Source of the DNA: an uncultured Odoribacter sp. | Lineage (GTDB): Bacteria > Bacteroidota > Bacteroidia > Bacteroidales > Marinifilaceae | Reading direction: 5' to 3' | DNA: 64,000 nt | Assembly (NCBI GenBank): GCA_910589025.1 | Contig: CAJURM010000009.1 | Location: 1-64,000, forward strand | Shown here: piece by piece, positions 18,259-26,371 of the stretch | Layout: every line of letters starts with the position of its first letter | Position numbering within the stretch: position 1 is the stretch's first letter | The notes under the pieces: model-generated | Seen by the model: the letters and a program-made list of their open reading frames with translations, nothing else | What the model was told of the DNA's origin: nothing | Database searches by the model: none | Program-made: the position numbers and the translations under genes

Positions 18259-18671
18259 GTTTTGTTTCAGTTTAGTTAATTTGGTTATTAGCAGTAAACA
18301 AGAGGCAAAACATTGCTTGCTTATGCTGAATTTTTAAGAACCATAAAGGTATAATAAAATGCCTAAAAATCAAAATCTGTTTTATAAATGATAATAAATC
18401 AAATAATTATAATATTGTTTCAATGCTGATGATAAATTATATTATAATGAGAATCAGGATTTATGTGGGGGAAAATCAGGTAAGCGGAGAGAAATAGAAC
18501 GGGGGTAAAAGTGTGAAATTTGTTCTGGAATTACTCTTTAAAGTATAAAATAAAAATTGTATCTTTGTTGAACTACTAAGTGAAAGCGTGGATATCCCTA
18601 TTAGGAAGGTTTGTTTTTGCTAACGTTTGCACTTTTGTAGATATTGTCGGATTATCGTTAAAAATATAAAG
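18259..18671. other. Intergenic region between the STAS gene and gcvT
   Basis: About 410 nt, AT-rich, with no supported reading frame. It must carry the STAS promoter (leftward), which I could not identify, and the gcvT promoter (rightward). A TATCTTTG -7 box for gcvT is at 18560-18567. No glycine-riboswitch core was seen. Confidence 0.6.
18560..18567 (+). promoter_or_regulatory. Probable gcvT -7 box
   Basis: TATCTTTG fits TAnnTTTG. It would give a leader of about 100 nt. No good -33 element is found at 19-21 bp. Confidence 0.45.
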
Positions 18672-19769
18672 ATGAAAACAACACCATTTACACATTTTCA
18701 TGAAGCTCTGGGGGCTCGAATGGCTCCTTTTGCCGGTTATAACATGCCGATTGAATATACAGGGATCAAGGATGAACACATGGCTGTTCGTGAAAAAGCG
18801 GGGGTTTTTGACGTTTCACACATGGGTGAATTCTGGATCAAAGGTCCGAAAGCATTCGAACTAGTACAGAAACTTACGTCTAACGATGTGGCGGCTTTGG
18901 TCAACGGTAAAGTGCAGTACAGTTGTTTCCCCAATGAAACGGGAGGCATTGTAGACGACTTGTTGGTATACCGTTTCAGTGCGGAAAAATATCTTTTGGT
19001 TGTGAATGCGGCAAATATTGAAAAAGACTGGAATTGGGTAGTGAAATACGGGGAACAATTGGGGATGAAACCTGGTGTGGAACTTGAAAACGCTTCAGAC
19101 AATATCTGTCAGTTAGCGATTCAGGGCCCCTTTGCGTTGAGTGCCATGCAAAAACTGACTGCGGATAATGTGACCGATATGGAGTACTATACTTTTAAAG
19201 AGATACCGTTTGCCGGAATAGACAAAGTGATTTTTTCTACTACGGGCTACACTGGTTCCGGTGGGTGTGAAGTATATGCCTATAATAAAGATGCGGACAA
19301 ACTTTGGAATGCTGTCTTTGAAGCAGGAAAAGAATTTGGCATACAACCTATAGGATTGGGGGCGCGCGATACGTTGCGCTTGGAAGCCGGATTCTGTCTG
19401 TACGGTCATGAAATTGATGATGACCACTCTCCGATTGAAGCCGGTTTGGGATGGATTACCAAATTTGTTCCGGGTAATGATTTCATCAACCGGGCGTATC
19501 ATGAAAAACTGAAAGAAGACAAACCATCCCGCTATTTGAAAGGATTTGTTGTAGAGGATAAAGGAATTGCCCGTCAGGGATACTCGATTGAAGATGCTGA
19601 AGGCAATCAGATTGGTGTTGTATGTTCTGGAACGGTTTCCCCGCTGACCGGAAAATCCATTGGTACCGGCTATGTAAAAAGCGGCTTTCAGAAACTGGAT
19701 ACACCTATATATATAAGGGTGAGAAATAAAGTGCTGAAAGCAAAAGTCGTGAAAATGCCATTCTTTTGA
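18672..19769 (+). CDS. gcvT: Glycine cleavage system T protein (aminomethyltransferase)
   Basis: Tetrahydrofolate-dependent T protein, which releases ammonia from the aminomethyl-lipoyl H protein and forms methylene-THF. Of 365 aa from the ATG at 18672 (MKTTPFTHFHEALGA). A frame extension upstream to 18627 is not family-like. Signatures: MAPFAGYNMPIEY near 16-28, FDVSHMGEF near 45, TGYTGSGGCE near 190. gcvH and gcvP are not in the window. Confidence 0.95.
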   Translation: MKTTPFTHFHEALGARMAPFAGYNMPIEYTGIKDEHMAVREKAGVFDVSHMGEFWIKGPKAFELVQKLTSNDVAALVNGKVQYSCFPNETGGIVDDLLVYRFSAEKYLLVVNAANIEKDWNWVVKYGEQLGMKPGVELENASDNICQLAIQGPFALSAMQKLTADNVTDMEYYTFKEIPFAGIDKVIFSTTGYTGSGGCEVYAYNKDADKLWNAVFEAGKEFGIQPIGLGARDTLRLEAGFCLYGHEIDDDHSPIEAGLGWITKFVPGNDFINRAYHEKLKEDKPSRYLKGFVVEDKGIARQGYSIEDAEGNQIGVVCSGTVSPLTGKSIGTGYVKSGFQKLDTPIYIRVRNKVLKAKVVKMPFF

Positions 19770-19922
19770 TTTTGAACGGTATACCTAAATTCAGAGGATT
19801 ACTTGAAATTTTAAACTAAAAACGAATAAAATCTTCTTAAAGGGAGGTTTTTATAGAGAAAAATTACATATTTGTAACGTTTTCGATAAAATAAATTGGT
19901 ACTCACATTTAATCTTAAAAGT

Positions 19923-20996
19923 ATGAGAAAACATATCTTCAATGCAGGTCCTTGCAAATTACCTGATTCAACGTTAAAAAATACGGCTGCTGCCGTAGTG
20001 GAATTCGGCAACACCGGTCAGTCTATTATGGAAGTCTCTCACCGTTCTGCGGATTTTCAAGCGGTCTACGATGAGGCTGTAGCCTTGTTTAAAGAAGTGT
20101 TGAACATCCCGGAAGGTTATCACGTTCTCTTCTTAGGTGGTGGTGCCAGCATGCAGTTCTGTATGATTCCTTACAACTTCCTGAAAAAGAAAGCTGGTTA
20201 TGTGAACACTGGCACCTGGTCTACTGCTGCCATCAAAGAGGCCAAACTTTGGGGAGAAGTGCAGCTTGTGGCTTCTTCTGAAGCTGACGGATTTACTTAC
20301 TATCCGGAATTTACCATTCCTGCTGATGTGGACTATATGCACATCACATCCAACAACACCATCCGGGGAACGGAAATTTTTAAAGACCTGGACTCACCGG
20401 TGCCCTTGATTGCAGACATGTCTTCCGACATTTGCAGCCGTCCGGTAGACGTTTCCAAATATGCCATGATTTATGGCGGATGCCAGAAAAATCTTGGACC
20501 TGCTGGTGTAACTTTCGTTATCATTAAGGACGAATTTTTGAAACAGGTCGTAGCCGACAGACCCATTCCGACCATGTTGAAATACCAGACTCATGTGGAC
20601 AAAGGGTCTATGTACAATACGCCCCCCTGTATCAACATCTTCGGTGTAAAAGAAACACTGAAATGGGTCAAAGAAATGGGTGGTGTGAAGGAAATGGAAA
20701 AACGGGCTATTGATCGAGCTGATGCGATCTACAAAGAATTGGAAAACAGCAAAATGTTCCGTCCGGTGGTGAAAGAAGGTTCCCGTTCCAGAATGAATAT
20801 CCCTTTCCTGTTGAGAGAAGGATATGAAGCGCTGGAAAAAGAATTCATCGATTTCTGTAAGACGAAAAATATTGTCGGAGTGAAGGGACACCGTTCTGTA
20901 GGTGGTTTCCGTGCTTCTACCTATAATGCTTGCACCATGGAAGATGTCAATGCATTGATTTCAGCCATGAAAGAATTTGAAGCCTCTCATAAATAA
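19923..20996 (+). CDS. serC: Phosphoserine aminotransferase
   Basis: PLP enzyme for the second step of serine synthesis (3-phosphohydroxypyruvate to phosphoserine), also usable in PLP synthesis. 357 aa from ATG 19923; it opens with IFNAGPCKLP. GGGASMQF is near 76-83, and the PLP lysine lies in YGGCQKNLGPAG (near 190). It heads the serC-serA-DUF1015 operon (86 nt and 36 nt spacings). Confidence 0.96.
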   Translation: MRKHIFNAGPCKLPDSTLKNTAAAVVEFGNTGQSIMEVSHRSADFQAVYDEAVALFKEVLNIPEGYHVLFLGGGASMQFCMIPYNFLKKKAGYVNTGTWSTAAIKEAKLWGEVQLVASSEADGFTYYPEFTIPADVDYMHITSNNTIRGTEIFKDLDSPVPLIADMSSDICSRPVDVSKYAMIYGGCQKNLGPAGVTFVIIKDEFLKQVVADRPIPTMLKYQTHVDKGSMYNTPPCINIFGVKETLKWVKEMGGVKEMEKRAIDRADAIYKELENSKMFRPVVKEGSRSRMNIPFLLREGYEALEKEFIDFCKTKNIVGVKGHRSVGGFRASTYNACTMEDVNALISAMKEFEASHK

Positions 20997-21081
20997 AATA
21001 AAATCCGGGTCTGAAGGTCAGTCGCTGTAGGGCGCATTGGCCTTTAGCTTTTGGGATTATACTGAAATTAAAAATAATACT

Positions 21082-22002
21082 ATGACTAAAGTTTTAATAG
21101 CAACAGACAAACCTTTTGCGCCCGTAGCTGTAAAAGGGATTCGTGAGATTCTTGAAGCTCAGGGATACGAACTGGTTTTATTGGAAAAATATACCTCTCC
21201 GGAAGAACTGATTGCAGCCGTGGCAGATGTGGATGCCATGATAATCCGTTCGGACAAGGCGACTAAGGAAGTTATCAACGCCGCAAAAAATTTGAAAGTG
21301 ATTGTAAGGGCAGGAGCAGGCTATGATAACATTGACCTGCAAGCCTGTACGGATAAAGGCGTCGTTGCCATGAACACTCCGGGACAGAACTCCAATGCCG
21401 TTGCTGAACTGGTATTTGGAATGATGGTCTATATGGCACGCAACTTCTACAACGGAAAATCCGGCCATGAGCTGAAAGGAAAGAAAATCGGTATCCATGC
21501 CTATGGCAATGTCGGGCAGAACGTGGGGCGCATAGCCAAAGGATTCGGCATGGAAGTATATGCTTTTGACCCCTTTATGACAGCTGAACAGATTCAAGCT
21601 GCCGGTGCAACCCCGCTTGCTTCTGTTGAAGAAATGTACGGTATGTGCGACTATGTATCCTTGCATATACCTGCTACCGAAAAAACGAAAAAATCCATTA
21701 ACTACGAATTGGTGAACCGGATGCCGAAAGGAGGCGTATTAGTCAATACCGCCCGTAAAGAGGTGATTGACGAAGAAGGATTGGTAAAACTGATGGTGGA
21801 CCGTCCTGATTTGAAATACATTTCCGACATCGCTCCCGACAATGCAGTCGAATATGCTCAGTTTGAAGGACGCTATTTCTTTACTCCGAAAAAAATGGGT
21901 GCTCAGACTGAAGAGGCAAATATCAACGCCGGCCTCGCAGCAGCGCGTCAGATTGTTGCTTATCTTGAACACGGTGATGCCAAATTCAAGGTAAACAAAT
22001 AA
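21082..22002 (+). CDS. serA: D-3-phosphoglycerate dehydrogenase-like protein, atypical active site
   Basis: First enzyme of serine synthesis by context. 306 aa from ATG 21082 (MTKVLIATDKPFA), a 2-hydroxyacid dehydrogenase fold with no ACT domain. The NAD loop is AYGNVGQNVG (near 155) and the catalytic Arg is in NTARKEV (near 232). The usual His of the PHxGAxT motif is Lys here (TPKKMGAQT, near 287), and the usual EP-motif Glu aligns with Asp (IAPDN). The gene lies between serC and DUF1015, which supports the serine role despite the altered residues. Confidence 0.9.
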   Translation: MTKVLIATDKPFAPVAVKGIREILEAQGYELVLLEKYTSPEELIAAVADVDAMIIRSDKATKEVINAAKNLKVIVRAGAGYDNIDLQACTDKGVVAMNTPGQNSNAVAELVFGMMVYMARNFYNGKSGHELKGKKIGIHAYGNVGQNVGRIAKGFGMEVYAFDPFMTAEQIQAAGATPLASVEEMYGMCDYVSLHIPATEKTKKSINYELVNRMPKGGVLVNTARKEVIDEEGLVKLMVDRPDLKYISDIAPDNAVEYAQFEGRYFFTPKKMGAQTEEANINAGLAAARQIVAYLEHGDAKFKVNK

Positions 22003-22037
22003 GTTCTTTCATTTTTATTATCATTAAATTTCATACA

Positions 22038-23288
22038 ATGGCAATAGTAAAACCATTCAAAGGATTACGCACTCCCAACCAGGCGTTTTGTGAGGAACTG
22101 GCCTGTTTGCCCTATGACGTGATGAATTCGGAAGAAGCTGCCCAAATGGCTGCCGGAAAACCGAAATCGCTGCTTCATGTTACGCGTGCGGAAATCGACT
22201 GCCCTGTCGGAACGGATATACATTCCGAGACTGTATATCATAAAAGTGTCGAAAACTTTAACCTCTTCCAGGAAAAAGGATGGCTCGTACAGGACGAAGC
22301 CCCCAAATTCTATATTTACGCCCAAACGATGCACGGGAGAACACAATACGGGATTGTTGGATGTGCCGCTTGTGAAGACTACATGAACGGGGTGATCAAA
22401 AAGCACGAACTTACCCGTCCCGATAAAGAAGAAGACCGGATGGTACTTACCCGTTATGTAAACGCAAACCTCGAACCAGTATTTTTTTCTTACCGGGCTG
22501 TGCCGGAAATTGATGCTATCGTGGAAAACATTGTCAAAAATCAGAAAGCGGATTATGATTTTGTTGCGGAAGACGGATTTGGACACCATTTTTGGGTAAT
22601 TAACGACGCAGAAACCAACAAACGGCTGGAAGAACTTTTTGCAACCAAGGTGCCTTATACCTATGTTGCCGACGGACACCACCGTACAGCAGCTGCTGCT
22701 CGTATTGGTGCGGAATACAAAGCAAAAAATCCGCACCATAACGGAAACGAAGAATACAACTTTTTCATGGCAGTGCATTTCCCCGATAATCAACTGAAAA
22801 TCATTGACTACAATCGTCTTGTCAAAGACCTGAACGGCTTAACCGAAGAACAACTGCTGGAAAAACTGAACGCTCAGTTTGTGGTGGAAAAAATGGGAGC
22901 TGAAATCTATCATCCTGCTTGTTTGCACGAATTTAGCATGTATCTGGGGGGCAATTGGTACAAATTGACTGCTAAACCGGGAAGTTACAACGATAATGAT
23001 CCGATAGGCGTATTGGATGTGACTATCCTCTCCAAACATGTTTTGGCTGACATCTTAGATATTCAGGATTTACGGACCTCCAAACGTATTGACTTTGTCG
23101 GAGGTATCCGCGGGTTGGGTGAATTGAAAAAACGGGTGGATAGTGGAGAAATGAAAGTGGCTTTTGCCCTTTATCCCGTATCCATGCAACAGCTTTTAAA
23201 CATCGCTGATACCGGCAACATCATGCCGCCGAAAACAACCTGGTTTGAACCCAAACTCCGTTCCGGATTGGTCATCCACAAAATCTGA
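22038..23288 (+). CDS. DUF1015 family protein in the serine operon
   Basis: Protein of 416 aa with the DUF1015 layout: MAIVKPFKGLR at the start, CLPYDVM near 23, HELTRPDKEEDR near 123-134 and VADGHHRTAAAAR near 212-224. The charged and His-rich motifs suggest an enzyme, but its reaction is not established to my knowledge. It is the third gene after serC and serA, and no serB-like phosphatase is nearby. A role as, or with, the phosphoserine phosphatase step is therefore possible (inference only). A terminator follows. Confidence 0.9.
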   Translation: MAIVKPFKGLRTPNQAFCEELACLPYDVMNSEEAAQMAAGKPKSLLHVTRAEIDCPVGTDIHSETVYHKSVENFNLFQEKGWLVQDEAPKFYIYAQTMHGRTQYGIVGCAACEDYMNGVIKKHELTRPDKEEDRMVLTRYVNANLEPVFFSYRAVPEIDAIVENIVKNQKADYDFVAEDGFGHHFWVINDAETNKRLEELFATKVPYTYVADGHHRTAAAARIGAEYKAKNPHHNGNEEYNFFMAVHFPDNQLKIIDYNRLVKDLNGLTEEQLLEKLNAQFVVEKMGAEIYHPACLHEFSMYLGGNWYKLTAKPGSYNDNDPIGVLDVTILSKHVLADILDIQDLRTSKRIDFVGGIRGLGELKKRVDSGEMKVAFALYPVSMQQLLNIADTGNIMPPKTTWFEPKLRSGLVIHKI

Positions 23289-23293
23289 TAATA

Positions 23294-23320
23294 AAAAACC
23301 CGCCGTTGTGGCGGGTTTTT
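23294..23320 (+). terminator. Terminator of the serC-serA-DUF1015 operon
   Basis: 11-bp stem AAAAACCCGCC / GGCGGGTTTTT with a 5-nt loop and T-run, 5 nt after the DUF1015 stop. Confidence 0.93.
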
Positions 23321-23435
23321 TATTGAATTAATGATGTTTCTTATTCTTTAACTTCGTTCAACTTGGCATTTGGGAAACTTTTCTCAGCTGCAATTTTATA
23401 TCCCTAGCATCTTTATTTGTCTACTGATTTCTGGT

Positions 23436-23639
23436 ATGTTTGAATCTCAGCTGATTTTTGAGAAGGAACTGATGCGTAGCAGGCTGTTTCGTTTCAAGAA
23501 CCGCGATGATGACAGTTCTATGACGGTAACTTTGCCGTCAAAGTGGAACATGAAGCAGTTGGCGGGGTATGTGTTTGTCTTTTCCAGGAATGGAAGGTTA
23601 GCTTCTGATTCGGTGTATATGACGATAACATCAGCTTAG
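23436..23639 (+). pseudogene. 3' remnant of a DUF6266 gene
   Basis: From about 23463 the frame encodes 58 residues that closely match the last 58 of the DUF6266 protein at 55742-56380 (39 identical by my count, including WNMKQLAGYVFV and ASDSVY). Everything upstream of this point is unrelated and the N-terminal three quarters are missing, so this is a truncated copy. A terminator of its own follows at 23658. It lies alone between two core operons. Confidence 0.8.
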
Positions 23640-23657
23640 GTAGTAGGGTATCAAGAG

Positions 23658-23695
23658 AACGCCCGGAAGTGAAAGCTTCCGGGCGTTTGTTTTAT
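23658..23695 (+). terminator. Terminator after the DUF6266 remnant
   Basis: 12-bp perfect stem AACGCCCGGAAG / CTTCCGGGCGTT, 6-nt loop, followed by TGTTTT. Confidence 0.88.
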
Positions 23696-23702
23696 GAAAG
23701 GG

Positions 23703-25037
23703 TTAGTATTTTAACCATTTGTAGAGTTCTTTCCAACTGGGTTTCTTGCCATACATGAGGATACCTACACGGTATATTTTAGCAGATAGCCAGGTGAAAA
23801 AGACGAAGGCGGCAATCAACAGGGTGGCTGACAACAGAAGTTCCCAAGTGGGTACACCGAATGCCATACGGACGAGCATGACTACTGGTGAGGTGAACGG
23901 AACGAACGAGGCCCAGTAAACGATAGAGGTTTCGGGGTTTCGCATGGCTGCGATGCCAATGTAGAGAGCTGCTACCAGAACGATGGTCAGTGGCGTCATG
24001 AACTGCTGGGAGTCGGTTTCGTTGTCGACGGCGGCACCGATAGCGGCAAACATGGAGGCATATAGCAGATAGCCCGCTAGGAAGAAGAAAACGAATGCAG
24101 CCAGAAAGCCGATGATGTACGACGGGTCAATGGTCTGGGCGATGTTTTTTGCGATTTCAAGTTGTTCGAGGTCTAAGTTGTTGGTTTGTGCCATTGTAGC
24201 GAGGTCGGTGGTGTTCCGCAGGCTTTCCATGTCGATGTTGGGCATGAAGGCGCTTTGGAGGGCTATAACGGAGACGAGTCCGATGACAATCCAGATAAGG
24301 AATTGTACTAATCCCACCGAGGCAACTCCTACGATTTTGCCCATAAGGAATTGGAAGGGCTTTACTGAGGAAACCAATACCTCAATGATGCGGTTGGTCT
24401 TTTCTTCAATGACGCCGCGCATCACGACTGAGGCGTATAAGAAGATGAACATATAGATGGCCATGCCCGCAACGAAACCGATACCGGAGGCGATTGTTGA
24501 GGAGCTCTCTTTGGCTTCGCCTGTTTCCGATAGTTTTAGGGTACGGATTCTTACCGGTGTTTTGGTGGCTTCTAGTTTTTCTTCCAGGTCCGGCAGGTTG
24601 GTTTCGGCAATTACTGCGGCTTTTTTGATGTTTTCGATTTTATTCCGCAGTTGGGATCGGATGTTGCCTTCCAGCTCCGGAGGAATTTGGGAGAAGGAGT
24701 TGACGGTGATGTCCGCTTCTTCCATGACGTTGGCGGGAATCCAGAGAATGGCATAGTAGCCGTGTTTCTGGAGATAGTCTGCCGATGCTTCTTGTGAGAT
24801 GTTTTCCTCGGTATAGACGAAGTCTGTGTTATTGATTTTTTCCAGCGGTGTTTCGATGGAGGAAGCGTTGATGACGGCAATTTGCCGGTTCTGTGTGTCT
24901 TTTTTCAGCATCATCCACATCAGAAAAGCGTAGAAGGCTACAAAGAGCAGGGGTACGGCGATGGTGGTGATCAGAAATGATTTTTTCTTTACCCGGGTGG
25001 AGAATTCGCGCCCGATGATGATTAATATTTTATTCAT
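23703..25037 (-). CDS. ABC-2 type exporter permease (NatB-like)
   Basis: Membrane subunit of 444 aa. There is one N-terminal membrane segment (about 20-42), a large external domain (about 50-175), then five or so segments in the C-terminal half, the NatB/ABC-2 layout. In characterised relatives this exports Na+ or a small compound; the substrate here is unknown. The ATPase gene lies 11 nt upstream in the same operon. Confidence 0.9.
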   Translation of the reverse strand: MNKILIIIGREFSTRVKKKSFLITTIAVPLLFVAFYAFLMWMMLKKDTQNRQIAVINASSIETPLEKINNTDFVYTEENISQEASADYLQKHGYYAILWIPANVMEEADITVNSFSQIPPELEGNIRSQLRNKIENIKKAAVIAETNLPDLEEKLEATKTPVRIRTLKLSETGEAKESSSTIASGIGFVAGMAIYMFIFLYASVVMRGVIEEKTNRIIEVLVSSVKPFQFLMGKIVGVASVGLVQFLIWIVIGLVSVIALQSAFMPNIDMESLRNTTDLATMAQTNNLDLEQLEIAKNIAQTIDPSYIIGFLAAFVFFFLAGYLLYASMFAAIGAAVDNETDSQQFMTPLTIVLVAALYIGIAAMRNPETSIVYWASFVPFTSPVVMLVRMAFGVPTWELLLSATLLIAAFVFFTWLSAKIYRVGILMYGKKPSWKELYKWLKY

Positions 25038-25048
25038 GGTGTTGGTTT

Positions 25049-25966
25049 TTATTGCTCTTTCACAAGTTTGATGAAGATGTCGTGCATGCTGGGAATGATT
25101 TTGTCGTAGGACAGGATGTCTGTGTGGTCGATGAAGCGCGAAAGCAGAGTGTTTGCCGGACAGTCGGTCAGTTTTTGCAATACGATGTCTTGGCGTATGC
25201 CTTCTGTGCGGCTAGAGAGCACCTCAAACTCTTTGCCGACCAACTCTTCGATGTTGATTGCTGCGTTGGGGCGGATGCTCAGCTGGTAGGAGTTGTTGGC
25301 GTATTTTTCGCGGATTTCATTGATGGACCCTTCGACGATTTTGTGCGATTTGTTGATGAGGGCAATGTGGCTGCATATTTCTTCCACGGAGCTCATGTTG
25401 TGGGTGGAAAAAATGATAGTGGTGCCTTTTTGCCGCAGTTCCAGGATTTCCCGTTTCAGCAGTTCGACGTTAATCGGGTCGAAGCCGCTGAAAGGTTCGT
25501 CAAAAATCAGCATTTCGGGCTGGTGGAGGACGGTGGTGATGAATTGCACTTTTTGTGCCATTCCTTTGGAAAGTTCTTCCACTTTTTTGTCCCACCAGAC
25601 GGAAATTTCAAATTTTTCAAACCAGGCTTTTAGCTGGCGCACTGCATCGCTTTTGCTGATGCCTTTCAAGCGTGCCAGGTAGACGGCTTGTTCGCCGACT
25701 TTCATTTTTTTATATAGTCCCCGTTCTTCCGGCAGGTAGCCTATGCGGCTCATATCTGCGGTTTCCAAGGGTTTCCCTTTAAAAAAGAGTCGGCCTGCAT
25801 CTGGTCCTGTGATTTGGGTGATGATGCGGATTAAGGATGTTTTCCCAGCTCCGTTGGGGCCTAACAGTCCATAGATTGCTCCTTCCGGGATTTCGATGGA
25901 AACATCATCGAGTGCCCGGTGGTTGGCGTAGTTTTTGGTAATGTGTTCTGCTACAAAGAAACTCAT
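25049..25966 (-). CDS. ABC exporter ATP-binding protein (NatA-like)
   Basis: ATPase of 305 aa. Walker A is GPNGAGKTS (35-43), the Q-loop region is GYLPEERGLYK, the signature is LSKGMAQK (near 135) and Walker B is MLIFDEPF (near 155). The C-terminal extension of about 90 aa is typical of this exporter subfamily. It is the first gene of the two-gene operon. Confidence 0.93.
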   Translation of the reverse strand: MSFFVAEHITKNYANHRALDDVSIEIPEGAIYGLLGPNGAGKTSLIRIITQITGPDAGRLFFKGKPLETADMSRIGYLPEERGLYKKMKVGEQAVYLARLKGISKSDAVRQLKAWFEKFEISVWWDKKVEELSKGMAQKVQFITTVLHQPEMLIFDEPFSGFDPINVELLKREILELRQKGTTIIFSTHNMSSVEEICSHIALINKSHKIVEGSINEIREKYANNSYQLSIRPNAAINIEELVGKEFEVLSSRTEGIRQDIVLQKLTDCPANTLLSRFIDHTDILSYDKIIPSMHDIFIKLVKEQ

Positions 25967-25989
25967 GGTTGTAATGGTCTTAGGTTATA

Positions 25990-26028
25990 AAAAAGCAAAA
26001 GGCCGTCCTGTAATTAAGACGACCTTTT
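25990..26028 (-). terminator. Terminator of the biotin carrier operon
   Basis: Stem AAAAGGCCGTC / GACGACCTTTT with one mismatch and a 10-nt loop. On the minus strand it ends in GCTTTTTT. It lies between the carrier gene and the ABC operon. Confidence 0.75.
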
Positions 26029-26038
26029 GAAGATTGGA

Positions 26039-26353
26039 TTATTCTAATTCGATCATCAGCGCACCTTTGGGTACCCGTTCGCCTTGGGTGACGTAGATTT
26101 TTTTCACTTTGGCGGAAAAGGGAGCTGTGATTTTGTTGTCCATTTTCATGGCTTGCAGGGTCAACAACCCGTCTTCTGCCTGGACTTCTTGTCCTTCTTT
26201 GACGTTGATGCTCAGAATCGTTCCGGGGATGTGAGCTTCAATCAGATTCGGATTGGGTTCGGTCCAGGGTTTCCGGTTCATCCATTTTTTAGTGAACGTG
26301 GTCTTGTATTCGACCCCGTCCAGTTGCAGTTTATCGTATTTCGTACTTGACAT
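26039..26353 (-). CDS. Biotin carboxyl carrier protein subunit
   Basis: Small protein of 104 aa with a biotinyl domain in its C-terminal 70 residues; the biotin lysine is in the motif AMKMD (near 68-72). The N-terminus is short and lacks the Ala/Pro-rich linker of many carriers. It lies 18 nt after the carboxyltransferase gene, so it is the carrier of that enzyme. Confidence 0.93.
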   Translation of the reverse strand: MSSTKYDKLQLDGVEYKTTFTKKWMNRKPWTEPNPNLIEAHIPGTILSINVKEGQEVQAEDGLLTLQAMKMDNKITAPFSAKVKKIYVTQGERVPKGALMIELE

Positions 26354-26371
26354 GATATACTCTCCTTTCGC

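Noticed and set aside
18259..18671. Glycine riboswitch before gcvT
   Set aside because: Only a short GGAGAG-like stretch occurs; the other conserved core segments of the glycine aptamer are absent.
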